The position numbers and the translations under genes were made by a program. The notes beneath the pieces were generated by a model that saw only the letters and a program-made list of their open reading frames with translations, was not told where the DNA came from and searched no databases. Shown here one piece after another: positions 16,928 to 26,016 of a DNA stretch of 64,000 nucleotides. Numbering within the stretch: position 1 is the stretch's first letter; every line of letters begins with the position of its first letter. The stretch covers positions 1 through 64,000 of the forward strand of contig JASGGU010000003.1 in the NCBI GenBank assembly GCA_047602645.1, given 5' to 3'. This DNA comes from JAEYFP01 sp047602645 (GTDB lineage Bacteria; Bacillota; Clostridia; Lachnospirales; Lachnospiraceae).

Positions 16928-19900
16928 CTACATGTGTGAGCGCGCTCCTTGATAATCTTCTTCTTTGCTGAGAATTTGCTGAAACAGTTTTGCAGCTAAT
17001 TCTTTTTTATCTAATCCCAGATTTCCAAGTGCTCTTAAATAGTTGCAATACTGGGTATTGCGCTGACCAATGTCATCCTGGAACACTTCAATTTCGGGAA
17101 GAGATACTGCAAAGAAGTCATAGGCTACGTGGTCAAATAAATGCTTTTCTCCGTAGATAATCAGTTGGTGGAAGGATTTCCTTGCTGCATCCTCCCGGCC
17201 AAGCTCTTGATTTGCAAGACCTTGGTAAAAAATATAATCGGAGGGCTGGTCGTTGTAATATAAGACACTCTCGGGCTCCGGAGATCCTGAGGCAGCCAGC
17301 TCAAAAAACTTATCAGCCTCCTCTTTTTTGCCAAGCATACGGTATGCCACTCCCATGTGGTAATGAATTTCATTATCAGGTACATTGGGCAGCTTTCCCT
17401 CGCCAAGATTATCAGGATATGCAAGTGCACTTGAGAGCAGTTCAATTGCTTCGCCTGCTTTTTTTTCAGCCAGCTTCTTAAGTGCAAGGTGAATCAAAGC
17501 ATATTTATATTGTGCACTTACCTTTCCTTCTCCGCCTTCCCATGGATGGAAGCTTCTGGATTTCAGTGCGGATAAAGCATCCTCATAATGGCCTTCGCAG
17601 TTAAGAAGGGTGATGTAGCGAAGATATAAATCATCTCTTGCGGCTGTAATCTGCGGATGGGATTGCATAACTGTAAGCCGGGTCTTGAGACTTATATTTA
17701 ATTTTGCTGCAAGCTGATCGTACTCAAGCCATAAGCGCGGATACAAGGGATCCAGCGCACAGGCTTTTTCCATGGCGCTGAACGCCTTTTCTGCATGATT
17801 CTGCTTATTGTAATAAGCAATGGAAAGGTTTCTAAAGGGAGCGGAGAAGGTCGGTTTCTGTGCTGCGGCAGCTTCCCAGTGAATCACAGCAGCTTCGTAT
17901 TGTTTTTTGTCATAAAGCAGATTTCCAAGGTAATAATGGGCCATAGGAGCATTTTCAAGTGTCTGGACAGCACATTCCAGAATGTGAATTTCTTCAATCC
18001 TATTTGGAAAGCAGCAGTCAGAAGACAGGCTTTCGGCTTTTATAAATTCTTCTTTGGCTTGATCGGTACACTTTCTTAGAAGAGAAATCCATCCTGAGTA
18101 GTAGTGACACATCGGGTCATCACATTCGCAGGTATTTAAAATTTCAGCTGCATCTTCATAAAATCCGGCCTTTGCATAATCAAGCGAGAGCTCCAAATAA
18201 TTATGGGGTTCTTTTCTCATTATCGTTTTAAATAAAGTCTTATCATTCTGTACAAGAGCTGTTTCGTATAAAAGTCCCATATACAGAGGATCGATTTGAA
18301 GGCTTTCTTCTAAAAAAGCATTGTCAGGCTGATGAAGTATACGCAAAAGTGCGGCTTTCAAGTTTCGGGTTTTCATGTTATGCCAGCTGCGCAATAAGGA
18401 TTTTTCGGCAAATTCTAAAGCCTCTTCATAGTTTCCCCTGCGGGCTGCTATATTTGAAAGCCAGTAAAAGCCCGCACTTTGTGTTTCACCACTCCAGGTA
18501 GATTTGAAAAATGCATCATATGCTTTTTCTTCCTGTGCAGTCGCTTCCAGAGCAAGTCCGAGATTAAAGTAGCATTCTCCCGAGTAAGGATTAGGATTTT
18601 TCCAGGTCTGTTTGTGGATAGACGCATAAAAATGCGGGATGCTTTCTCTGATTTGTCCTCTTTTATATAGAAGAAGACCATAGCCGTTGTTCAGGCGAAT
18701 GTCGGTCGCATCCCGGCGAAGCCCTTCTAAATAGTAGTCTGCCGGTTCAAAGGTAGCATGACGATATTGCTCCAGGTGCGTAGCCGCAAGATACAGCTCC
18801 TCTAAGGATTTCATATCACTGGGAGCTTTCATTGGTTCGGCAGGCGCCGGAATCGGATGCAGCTCCTTTTTATAAACAGAATAATCCACGAGAAGTTTAT
18901 TGTTACAGGTGACGGTAATCTCACAGTCAGATAATACTTGTGGGGCAGGGATAGATGCCTGAAAGAAACTGATAGGTGAAAGGCATACGGTTTCTTCGTA
19001 GAGTACCCGATTATTTTCTTTTACAAGGATTGTAGAATTATCATATTTTCCCGTGACATATACTTTGACAAGTGCTGTTTTATGATCGCACGAACTGATG
19101 CTTACCATGGCATCCTTTGTGGCATTTCCTACCTGGCCAACACCTTTATATGGCATAAAGTACTGCACAAAAGTTTTCTCTTCGTGTGGTTTCAGCCATG
19201 TAAAATCAGGCTGATTATCGGTGAATACGCCGGTCATTAATTCAATGTAGGGGCCATCTGTCTCTGTGAGATTTCTGTCCCAGGAGCGGCCGAAGTCTCC
19301 GTTTCCCCAAGTCCATTGCTTTTTGCCGGGAGAAATGTGATGATCAGCTACATGAAGAAGCCCGGCTTCCTTTTTTTCATCATAATTACCGATAAAATTG
19401 AAATCGGAATGTGCTGCCATATAGGAGGTGGGTACTTTTACATTTTTATAACGTGATATATCTACACCTGCCGAGTAGTCGCATTTATAATATTCGCCTG
19501 TGGCAATTGGAAATGTGGATACCGCTCTTTTTCCATGATCCATCACGGCATTTACATCCGGAGGAAAAACGGAATAGGTATAGTCATTTACCGGAACGGC
19601 AGGATTGGCCCACCATAAAAAAGTTTGAGGCAGATCTGTGTGATTATATAACTGTCCTTTGATTTCAATATAGGCCTTACCGGGGTAGAGACTTATGGAG
19701 GCCATGCCCTTCGTTCCGTACATCTTGTCTGTCTCACCGACGTGGACGGTGCAGGAGCCGTCTTTATTTTCAGACATTGTAAAATCCACAGGTGAGTAGG
19801 TGGAGGGCCGATGATGCTGCGGCCAGTTGAATTCAATGCCTCCGGAAATCCATGGCCCTGCCAAACCAACAAGTGCCGGTTTGATGACATGATTATAATA

Positions 19901-20185
19901 TACAAAATCATAATCGTTCGTTTTGTCGTAGGCACGCTGGATTCTTCCACCGAGTTCCGGGAGAATCATAACCTTAAGGTATTCATTTTCAAGAAACACT
20001 GCATGATAGGAAACGTCCTCCTTCACATCGGATATTTTTTCAGTAACGGGAAGGGGATATACTTTTCCTGTACTGCCCTGGTAAGCCCGCTTTTCAATAA
20101 ATAATGGATTTTTTTCCGGAGGATATACCTGATAGGTCGGTATGATACAGGCTTGTTCCCACATAGTTACTTTTTGTTTACTCAT
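16928..20185 (-). CDS. DUF5107 domain-containing tetratricopeptide-repeat protein
   Basis: A large cytoplasmic protein (about 1085 aa, no signal peptide or membrane segment seen). The N-terminal third (about 20-330) resembles DUF5107, a mutarotase-like beta-sandwich: NEYLKVMILPELGGRIQRAYD, GGIEFNWPQHH, and repeated GSCTVHVGETD-like strands. The rest (about 440-1085) is TPR-like: ATAQEEKAYDAFFKS, GNYEEALEFAEKSLL, YYLGNLLYDKKQYEAAVIHWE, MGVAYRMLGKKEEADKFFELA. Proteins of this layout occur in carbohydrate loci but have no assigned reaction that I know of. Start ATG 20185 is ten bases after AAAGGA; the longer GTG frame has no ribosome site. It diverges from an AraC regulator that probably controls it. 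Confidence 0.82.
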   Translation of the reverse strand: MSKQKVTMWEQACIIPTYQVYPPEKNPLFIEKRAYQGSTGKVYPLPVTEKISDVKEDVSYHAVFLENEYLKVMILPELGGRIQRAYDKTNDYDFVYYNHVIKPALVGLAGPWISGGIEFNWPQHHRPSTYSPVDFTMSENKDGSCTVHVGETDKMYGTKGMASISLYPGKAYIEIKGQLYNHTDLPQTFLWWANPAVPVNDYTYSVFPPDVNAVMDHGKRAVSTFPIATGEYYKCDYSAGVDISRYKNVKVPTSYMAAHSDFNFIGNYDEKKEAGLLHVADHHISPGKKQWTWGNGDFGRSWDRNLTETDGPYIELMTGVFTDNQPDFTWLKPHEEKTFVQYFMPYKGVGQVGNATKDAMVSISSCDHKTALVKVYVTGKYDNSTILVKENNRVLYEETVCLSPISFFQASIPAPQVLSDCEITVTCNNKLLVDYSVYKKELHPIPAPAEPMKAPSDMKSLEELYLAATHLEQYRHATFEPADYYLEGLRRDATDIRLNNGYGLLLYKRGQIRESIPHFYASIHKQTWKNPNPYSGECYFNLGLALEATAQEEKAYDAFFKSTWSGETQSAGFYWLSNIAARRGNYEEALEFAEKSLLRSWHNMKTRNLKAALLRILHQPDNAFLEESLQIDPLYMGLLYETALVQNDKTLFKTIMRKEPHNYLELSLDYAKAGFYEDAAEILNTCECDDPMCHYYSGWISLLRKCTDQAKEEFIKAESLSSDCCFPNRIEEIHILECAVQTLENAPMAHYYLGNLLYDKKQYEAAVIHWEAAAAQKPTFSAPFRNLSIAYYNKQNHAEKAFSAMEKACALDPLYPRLWLEYDQLAAKLNISLKTRLTVMQSHPQITAARDDLYLRYITLLNCEGHYEDALSALKSRSFHPWEGGEGKVSAQYKYALIHLALKKLAEKKAGEAIELLSSALAYPDNLGEGKLPNVPDNEIHYHMGVAYRMLGKKEEADKFFELAASGSPEPESVLYYNDQPSDYIFYQGLANQELGREDAARKSFHQLIIYGEKHLFDHVAYDFFAVSLPEIEVFQDDIGQRNTQYCNYLRALGNLGLDKKELAAKLFQQILSKEEDYQGARSHM

Positions 20186-20288
20186 ACGTTTGTCATTCCT
20201 TTCTTTTCCCTTACAGGGAGACAATTTTTGTTGTTTTTTCTGAAGATTATGCCGATATTAACGGCAGCATTAAAACGTCTTCTGTATT

Positions 20289-20303
20289 CCTTATCATATA
20301 AGG
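20289..20303. promoter_or_regulatory. Palindrome in the divergent regulator/DUF5107 gap
   Basis: CCTTATCATATAAGG, followed at once by another ATAAGG, giving three half-sites. It lies midway between the DUF5107 gene and the AraC gene and is a candidate regulator-binding site. Confidence 0.4.
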
Positions 20304-20337
20304 ATAAGGGGTAAATGGAAATGACACATTAAGGGAA

Positions 20338-20365
20338 TTGATGGACAAAATTCTATATCTATGAT
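20338..20365 (+). promoter_or_regulatory. Possible promoter of the second AraC gene
   Basis: TTGATG (20338-20343), 16-base spacer, TATGAT (20360-20365), 59 bases before the chosen start. Weak call. Confidence 0.35.
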
Positions 20366-20424
20366 AATTTTAAATTATGGATATTATCAATGATAAAAAA
20401 CGCGACGGATTTAAAGGAGAACGG

Positions 20425-21273
20425 ATGATTGTTCTTCCGACAGAGGCATTTCAAGACTATATTGAGCATCCCCAGATTAGGAGAATGTATTTGACCGATG
20501 TGGGTTTTTTTCCATGTGCAACCCACCATTACAGAGAAAGAAAGGAAGGGATAGAAGAGTATATTTTCATTTATTGTACAGAAGGGAGAGGGGTGATACA
20601 GATCAATGGGAGGAAAGACATTATTCTTCATGAGAACGAGGCATGCTGCATTCCGAGATTTTGCGGACACCGATACTTTGCCTGCGAAGATAATCCATGG
20701 AGTATTTTGTGGGTTCACTTTAAAGGCGAAGATGTTCAGCTATACCCGTTGGAAGAAAGCCGTGTCATACGATTTGAAACATTAAATTCTACAAATAGAA
20801 TGCTGTTTCTGTTTGAACTGTTGTTCATGGTACTTGAGGCAAATTATACACTTGGGAATTTCATTTATATTTCTCAGGTGCTTTCGCTCATATTGGCAGA
20901 ATCTTATTACCGGGAAAAAAATTGTTCGACACGGAAGCAGAATAAGCAAGTGACCAATGTTGTGCGCTATATGTATACGCATTTGAATGAAAATCTGACA
21001 CTGGAAGCTCTCTCAAGAGAATTTGAGTTTTCCAAAAGCTATTTAAGCGCCATTTTTCAAAAATATACGAAGCATTCTCCTATAGAATTTTTTTTAAATC
21101 TAAAAATGAAAGAAGCCTGTAAGCTTCTTCGTTCTTCGGATTTATATATATATGAAGTGGGGCAGCGTCTCGGATATAAAGATCAGTATTATTTTTCACG
21201 TATATTTAAGAAAATAGTGGGAATTTCTCCGGCAGAATACAAAAAAAGTGATTATATTCATTATGAGGATTAG
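20425..21273 (+). CDS. AraC-family transcriptional regulator
   Basis: A 282-aa regulator with an N-terminal cupin fold (about 20-140; EEYIFIYCTEGRGVIQINGRK, ENEACCIPRFCGHRYFA, WSILWVHFKGED) and the C-terminal AraC double helix-turn-helix (about 185-278; LTLEALSREFEFSKSYLSAIFQKYT and IYEVGQRLGYKDQYYFSRIFKKI). Start ATG 20425 follows AAAGGAGA with a five-base gap; an upstream in-frame ATG at 20377 lacks a ribosome site. It diverges from the DUF5107/TPR gene and is the obvious candidate regulator of that gene; a palindrome lies between them. Confidence 0.92.
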   Translation: MIVLPTEAFQDYIEHPQIRRMYLTDVGFFPCATHHYRERKEGIEEYIFIYCTEGRGVIQINGRKDIILHENEACCIPRFCGHRYFACEDNPWSILWVHFKGEDVQLYPLEESRVIRFETLNSTNRMLFLFELLFMVLEANYTLGNFIYISQVLSLILAESYYREKNCSTRKQNKQVTNVVRYMYTHLNENLTLEALSREFEFSKSYLSAIFQKYTKHSPIEFFLNLKMKEACKLLRSSDLYIYEVGQRLGYKDQYYFSRIFKKIVGISPAEYKKSDYIHYED

Positions 21274-21311
21274 CTGTTCGATTTTAGAAAGCTGCGGGTT
21301 TCTGTTTTGAA

Positions 21312-21340
21312 TTGCAATCACCATGCAAAACAGTTATACT
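21312..21340 (+). promoter_or_regulatory. Predicted promoter of the FkbH/ACP/MBOAT operon
   Basis: TTGCAA (21312-21317), 17-base spacer, TATACT (21335-21340), about 70 bases before the first gene. Confidence 0.6.
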
Positions 21341-21411
21341 GAATGAGGTATTTTGTTTATGCCGATGCAAAGCATCGGGCGGATAGAATGATTACGGCGG
21401 TGAGGTAGTTT

Positions 21412-23196
21412 ATGAAGGAACTGGAATATCCCTTTGACGGAAGATCTATTTTAAAGAAGAAAAAATCAATGCGCAGGGAGCTTTTGGCATCCGGGGCATC
21501 ATTTCTTGAAAAGAGAATTGCAGTTTTGGGTGGTTCGACTACGCATGATGTGTGTGCGGTCATGGAGTTGTTTTTGCTGAATCAGGGCATCAAAGCTGAA
21601 TTTTATGAGTGCGAGTATGCGCAGTATTGGGAAGATATCATGTTTGATAATCCCGGACTGAAGGCTTTTGCACCTGATTTAATCTATGTTCATACAAGTA
21701 ATCGTAATATCCGAAATTATCCGCTGCCCGGTCAGTCTGAAGCGGAAGTGGATGCGATGCTTCAGGCGGATTACGAGCACTTTAGAAAGATGTGGGAGAA
21801 AATTGCGGGAGTGTATCACTGCCCGGTGATTCAGAATAATTTTGAGTATCCTTTTTACCGGCTGCTGGGCAATGCGGACGCCACGGATATTCATGGAAGA
21901 GTCAGCTATTTAAACCGCCTGAATGAGCGGTTTGCAGTCTATGCAAGGGAACATCGGGATTTTTTTATTCAGGATATTCAATATTTGTCTGCCTGTTATG
22001 GTTTGGATAAATGGGCGGATCCGCTGTATTGGCATATGTATAAATATGCGCTGTGCATGGAGGCTGTTCCGACGCTTGCCTATAATCTCAGCAATATCAT
22101 CAAGTCCATTTACGGTAAGAATAAAAAAGCGCTCGTATTGGACTTGGATAATACTCTTTGGGGCGGAATCGTCGGTGACGACGGTGCGGAAAATCTGGAA
22201 ATCGGACCGGAGACGCCGATGGGACAGGTATACAGTGAGTTTCAGAGTTATATCAGGGAACAGAAATCAATCGGCGTTATTTTGAATGTCTGTTCTAAAA
22301 ATGAATATGAAAACGCACTTGCAGGTTTAAACCACCCGGACAGCGTACTGAAGCCGGACGACTTTATTTCAATCAAGTCCAATTGGGAGCCTAAAAGCAA
22401 AAATGTGATTGAAACCGCGAACGAACTGAATTTGTTGCCGGAATCATTTGTATTTGTGGATGACAACCCGGCGGAAAGAGAGATCGTTGCTTCTCAAATT
22501 CCCGGTGTGGCGACACCGGACATCGGCAGCGTGGAAAATTATATACAGATATTGGACCATGCGGGTTATTTTGAGGTGACGAATTTATCGTCCGACGATG
22601 CGGCCAGAAATAAGATGTATCAGGAAAATGCAGAGCGCAGCAAGCTGGAGCAGAGCTTTTCCGATTATGGAGAATATTTAGAATCACTGGAAATGAAAGC
22701 GGTTATCAGGGGTTTTGAGCCGGTTTATCTGGAGCGTATTGCACAGCTTACGAACAAGAGCAATCAATTTAATCTGACGACAAAAAGGTATACGAGACCT
22801 GAGATCGAGGAAATCGCCGAATCCGATGAGTATATTGATTTATACGGCAAGCTTGAGGATAAGTTCGGGGACAATGGGGTCGTATCTGTCGTAATCGGCA
22901 GAAAGGAAAATGAGATTCTGCACATAGATTTGTGGATCATGAGCTGCCGCGTGCTGAAGCGGGATATGGAGTTTGCGATGATGGACGAGCTGGCGGCTGC
23001 AAGCAGAGCGGCAGGCATTCGTCTGATCAGAGGCTATTATTATCCGACTGCAAAAAATAAAATGGTCTGTGATTTTTATAAGCTGATGGGTTTTGCCAAG
23101 ACCGACGAGGACGAAGCAGGGAACACGACGTGGGAATTTGCCGTGACGGATTCCTATCAAAAACAAAACCAATGGATAAGGGTGAATGAGAAATGA
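21412..23196 (+). CDS. FkbH-like HAD-IIIC family protein (carrier-protein acyl-loading enzyme)
   Basis: A 594-aa three-part protein. Residues 35-220 form the N-terminal FkbH/BF1531-type domain (IAVLGGSTTHD). Residues 238-370 are a HAD-IIIC fold with LVLDLDNTLWGG (catalytic Asp244, Asp246), CSKN (about 295-298) and FVDDNPAERE (348-357). Residues 430-590 are a GNAT-like domain with TNKSNQFNLTTKRY and YYPTAKNKMVCDFYKLMGF. In polyketide pathways FkbH-type enzymes take 1,3-bisphosphoglycerate, dephosphorylate it and load a glyceryl group on an acyl carrier protein. Here the next gene, overlapping by four bases, is such a carrier, followed by an MBOAT transferase, so I infer loading of a glyceryl-like group for envelope modification. 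Start after GTGAGG. Confidence 0.88.
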   Translation: MKELEYPFDGRSILKKKKSMRRELLASGASFLEKRIAVLGGSTTHDVCAVMELFLLNQGIKAEFYECEYAQYWEDIMFDNPGLKAFAPDLIYVHTSNRNIRNYPLPGQSEAEVDAMLQADYEHFRKMWEKIAGVYHCPVIQNNFEYPFYRLLGNADATDIHGRVSYLNRLNERFAVYAREHRDFFIQDIQYLSACYGLDKWADPLYWHMYKYALCMEAVPTLAYNLSNIIKSIYGKNKKALVLDLDNTLWGGIVGDDGAENLEIGPETPMGQVYSEFQSYIREQKSIGVILNVCSKNEYENALAGLNHPDSVLKPDDFISIKSNWEPKSKNVIETANELNLLPESFVFVDDNPAEREIVASQIPGVATPDIGSVENYIQILDHAGYFEVTNLSSDDAARNKMYQENAERSKLEQSFSDYGEYLESLEMKAVIRGFEPVYLERIAQLTNKSNQFNLTTKRYTRPEIEEIAESDEYIDLYGKLEDKFGDNGVVSVVIGRKENEILHIDLWIMSCRVLKRDMEFAMMDELAAASRAAGIRLIRGYYYPTAKNKMVCDFYKLMGFAKTDEDEAGNTTWEFAVTDSYQKQNQWIRVNEK

Positions 23197-23432
23197 GCAG
23201 AGAGGAAATTTTTGAGCGCCTGAACGCGGTGTTCAGGGACGTATTTGACGATGACGGTATTACGGTGACAGAGAATACAACAGCTGCCGATATTAACGGT
23301 TGGGACAGCTTGATCCACATTACATTAATGGATGCGGTGGAAGAAGAGTTTGATATCCGGTTTGATATGAAAACGGTCATCAAGCTGAAAGACGTCGGTG
23401 AAATGGCCGATGTGATAGAAGACGAGGTATAA
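23193..23432 (+). CDS. Acyl carrier protein
   Basis: A 79-aa carrier protein with the phosphopantetheine site in NGWDSLIHI (Ser39) and an acidic four-helix profile. It differs from a housekeeping AcpP in lacking the usual DSLD/VELVM sequence and sits in a dedicated cluster. It overlaps the FkbH-like gene by four bases and ends four bases before the MBOAT start. It should carry the group activated by the FkbH-like enzyme to the membrane transferase, like DltC in D-alanylation. Ribosome site is within the preceding gene end (GGGTGAATGAG, modest). Confidence 0.9.
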   Translation: MSREEIFERLNAVFRDVFDDDGITVTENTTAADINGWDSLIHITLMDAVEEEFDIRFDMKTVIKLKDVGEMADVIEDEV

Positions 23433-23436
23433 GGCT

Positions 23437-25014
23437 TTGGCATTTGTGTCCTTGCGGTTTATTATTTTTTTGATTGTACTTCTGATAGCATATTATTTAT
23501 TTCCGAGAAAACACCAATGGCTGCTGTTACTTGCCGGCAGCTATGTTTTTTATGCTTATGCAAATCCTTTTTATCTTATTTTCCTGCTGCTTTCGACGGT
23601 GACAACTTATTTGTGCGGTGTATGGATGGGCCGGGAGGATGAGGCTCTTTGCGGGGAGCTTGCGGCACATCGGGAGGTGCTGTCGAGGGAGGAAAAGAGA
23701 GCAAGAAAGGCGATGACGCAGAAAAGAAAGAAACAGGTGATGGCCATCTGTCTCGTTTTTAACCTGCTGATCCTCGGACTTTTAAAATATACGAATTTCT
23801 TCTTAGAAAACATGAACTTATTTTTACGGGCGGGCGGATCGGACAGCTTGCTTCCTCGTGTAAACTGGCTTCTGCCGCTCGGAATTTCATTTTATACATT
23901 TATGACAATCGGGTACTGCGTGGATGTATACAGGGGAATCTGCGAACCGCAGAAGGATTTCTTTAAATATGCGCTGTTTGTTTCTTATTTTCCTCAAATT
24001 ACACAGGGCCCGATCAACCGCTATTCCAATATGGAAGGCCTGCTTTACGGGGAGCATTCGTTTGACTGGCAGCGCTGTAAGGAAGGCGGCTATCGGATTT
24101 TGACCGGTCTGTTTAAAAAGCTTGTGATTGCGGAGCGGCTGGCCGTTTATGTCGACCGCGTTTTCGGAATGCCGGAAGCCTATGGGAGTATGACGCTTCT
24201 GTTTGCGGCAGTTTTTTATGCAATTCAGATTTATTGTGATTTTTCCGGATATATGGATATTGTGCTCGGTATCAGCGAACTTTTTGGAATCCGTATGGCC
24301 GAAAACTTTAACAAGCCCTTTTTTTCAAAATCAATTCCGGAATATTGGCGCCGCTGGCATATGACGTTGAATATCTGGTTCAAGGATTACCTGTATTATC
24401 CGGTCATACGGTCGGAGTTTTGCACGAAAATCGGGAAGAAGCTTGGAAAAAGAGTATCGAAGGAAGCCGGCAGGCTTGTGCCTCCGGTCATTGGTCTGCT
24501 TGCGGTATGGTTTCTGACCGGACTCTGGCATGGGGCGAGCTGGCATTATGTGGCGCATGGACTTTACCATGGAATAATTATTATTTTTGGTATTCTTTTC
24601 GGGTCCGTTTACAAGCGGCTGCGGGAAACTTTGCATATCAGGGATGATTCCAAGACATATCATGTGTTCCAGATGGTGAGAACCTTTCTTCTTGTAGACA
24701 TCTCTTTTATTTTGTTTCGTGCATCCAGTGTCAGTGACGCATTTTTTATGATAAAACAAATCTTTTTTTATATGGATATCAGTATCTCGGCTTTAAAGGA
24801 TGCCATCCTGCCGTTTACGGAGGACAATACGGCAGTCGCTTATTTCGGCGTGGCAGCTACGGCGATACTTCTGCTGTTTTTAGCCGAAGTGATGGATTAT
24901 AATGGTAAGGATACAGTGAAAAAACATCGGTATCTGGGCAGCGCTGTCATGATTGTGCTCATTTTGCTGTTTGGTATTTTTGGACAGTCGGAATTTATTT
25001 ATATGCAATATTAA
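23437..25014 (+). CDS. MBOAT-family membrane O-acyltransferase (AlgI/DltB-like)
   Basis: A polytopic membrane enzyme of 525 aa. It carries the AlgI/DltB core: LPLGISFYTFMTIGYCVDVYRG, SYFPQITQGPINRY, FCDFSGYMDI-type IYCDFSGYMDIVLG, KSIPEYWRRWHMTLNIWFKDYLYYP, and the catalytic-histidine segment LTGLWHGASWHYVAHGLYHG. Such enzymes move acyl groups from a cytoplasmic carrier to an extracellular acceptor. TTG start, nine bases after GAGGT; no better start was seen. Context (FkbH, ACP before; exported SGNH-like protein after) points to transfer of the ACP-bound group to a cell-surface polymer. Confidence 0.93.
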   Translation: MAFVSLRFIIFLIVLLIAYYLFPRKHQWLLLLAGSYVFYAYANPFYLIFLLLSTVTTYLCGVWMGREDEALCGELAAHREVLSREEKRARKAMTQKRKKQVMAICLVFNLLILGLLKYTNFFLENMNLFLRAGGSDSLLPRVNWLLPLGISFYTFMTIGYCVDVYRGICEPQKDFFKYALFVSYFPQITQGPINRYSNMEGLLYGEHSFDWQRCKEGGYRILTGLFKKLVIAERLAVYVDRVFGMPEAYGSMTLLFAAVFYAIQIYCDFSGYMDIVLGISELFGIRMAENFNKPFFSKSIPEYWRRWHMTLNIWFKDYLYYPVIRSEFCTKIGKKLGKRVSKEAGRLVPPVIGLLAVWFLTGLWHGASWHYVAHGLYHGIIIIFGILFGSVYKRLRETLHIRDDSKTYHVFQMVRTFLLVDISFILFRASSVSDAFFMIKQIFFYMDISISALKDAILPFTEDNTAVAYFGVAATAILLLFLAEVMDYNGKDTVKKHRYLGSAVMIVLILLFGIFGQSEFIYMQY

Positions 25015-25024
25015 GAGGAATCAT

Positions 25025-25948
25025 ATGAAACTGAAAAAAACAGGAATTACAATTTTTGCCGCGCTGTTTGTATTTTCCGGCATTGTTCTGCTGAAAAATT
25101 ACTGCTCCTATCTGCTTCCGAACGATGCGATGGGGGTTCGCTTCATTGCAGCCAAGAAACAGGTGGACACCCTATTTCTCGGTTCCTCCGCCTATCGGAA
25201 GGGAATTGATATGTATCTTGTCGAAGAGGAGCTTGAGGGGGAGTCCTATGCGCTTACGTACAACGGAAATGAGCCGCTTAATATGGCGATTGAACTGAAG
25301 GAGCTGCTGAAGGCAGGGACAGAAATCGGACTCCTTGTCGTAGATTTCAACCCGAGCATGATGGATCGGGGTGCGGATTTGAGTGACAAGCGCCTGCTTT
25401 GGGATATCAGCATGGAGGGAAAGCTGTCTTTATGGAAGGAACTCGCAAAAAAAGAGGATACGGATTTCTTTACGTTTTATGATTATTTTGTGCTTTCGAA
25501 CAATGATTATATGGTGACTTACCCGGTATCGTACCCGCTCATTGCGGGACGTTACTATCGGGGCGGCAGTACCCAGACCGACGAAACGCCCGGCTGCACA
25601 AGGGAAGAGCTGGAGGAAATGGAACTTGCTGAGAATCCGGGTGTGAATGAGCTGCAGCTGAATTCGATCGGAGAAATTATCAAAATGTGTAAAGCGGGTG
25701 GCATTGAGGTGATTTTTTTGGAGTCTCCGCGCTATTATCGGATGGAAACTGACGAAAATTATATGGAGAAAGCGGCGGTTTTGGAAGCGTATCTTGCGCA
25801 GCAGGGTGCTAAGTGTATTTTGAAGGACGACCTGGATTTTGACAACACGAATCCGGCTTACTATTCCGATTTGACCCATATGTCCGGCGATGGAAAACGG
25901 GAGTTTACCCGCCTCCTCATCTCCAGGTTAACAGAATACACCCGCTGA
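25025..25948 (+). CDS. Membrane-anchored SGNH-like protein (DltD/AlgJ-like partner of the MBOAT)
   Basis: A 307-aa protein with one N-terminal membrane segment (about 8-26) and an outside domain. It has features of an SGNH hydrolase/acyltransferase: block I DTLFLGSSAYRKGID (Ser54/Ser55), an asparagine-containing NGNEPLNMA, VVDFNPSMM, and block V SDLTHMSGDG with Asp282 and His285. DltD and AlgJ/AlgX carry the same fold and complete acyl transfer outside the cell. The chosen ATG is six bases after AGAGG and ten bases after the MBOAT stop, so the longer frame reaching back into the MBOAT gene is rejected. Overall similarity is low, so function is inferred mainly from the Ser-Asp-His pattern and context. 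Confidence 0.75.
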   Translation: MKLKKTGITIFAALFVFSGIVLLKNYCSYLLPNDAMGVRFIAAKKQVDTLFLGSSAYRKGIDMYLVEEELEGESYALTYNGNEPLNMAIELKELLKAGTEIGLLVVDFNPSMMDRGADLSDKRLLWDISMEGKLSLWKELAKKEDTDFFTFYDYFVLSNNDYMVTYPVSYPLIAGRYYRGGSTQTDETPGCTREELEEMELAENPGVNELQLNSIGEIIKMCKAGGIEVIFLESPRYYRMETDENYMEKAAVLEAYLAQQGAKCILKDDLDFDNTNPAYYSDLTHMSGDGKREFTRLLISRLTEYTR

Positions 25949-25957
25949 ACGTTTTTA

Positions 25958-25986
25958 TTGTGAGAAGATATAAAATGCGATATAAT
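25958..25986 (+). promoter_or_regulatory. Predicted promoter of the phosphofructokinase gene
   Basis: TTGTGA (25958-25963), 17-base spacer, perfect TATAAT (25981-25986). Confidence 0.6.
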
Positions 25987-26016
25987 CAAATAGCAAATAA
26001 AAATAAGGAGAATACG

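Noticed and set aside
1210..21340. Shared sequence AATTGCAATCA at the LacI and FkbH promoters as a common regulatory site
   Set aside because: It overlaps the -35 boxes in both cases and is short; two copies are most simply explained by the shared TTGCAA promoter element.
24953..25024. Extension of the SGNH-like protein back into the MBOAT gene
   Set aside because: No ribosome site and no signal-like start; ATG 25025 has AGAGG and gives a normal N-terminal membrane segment.
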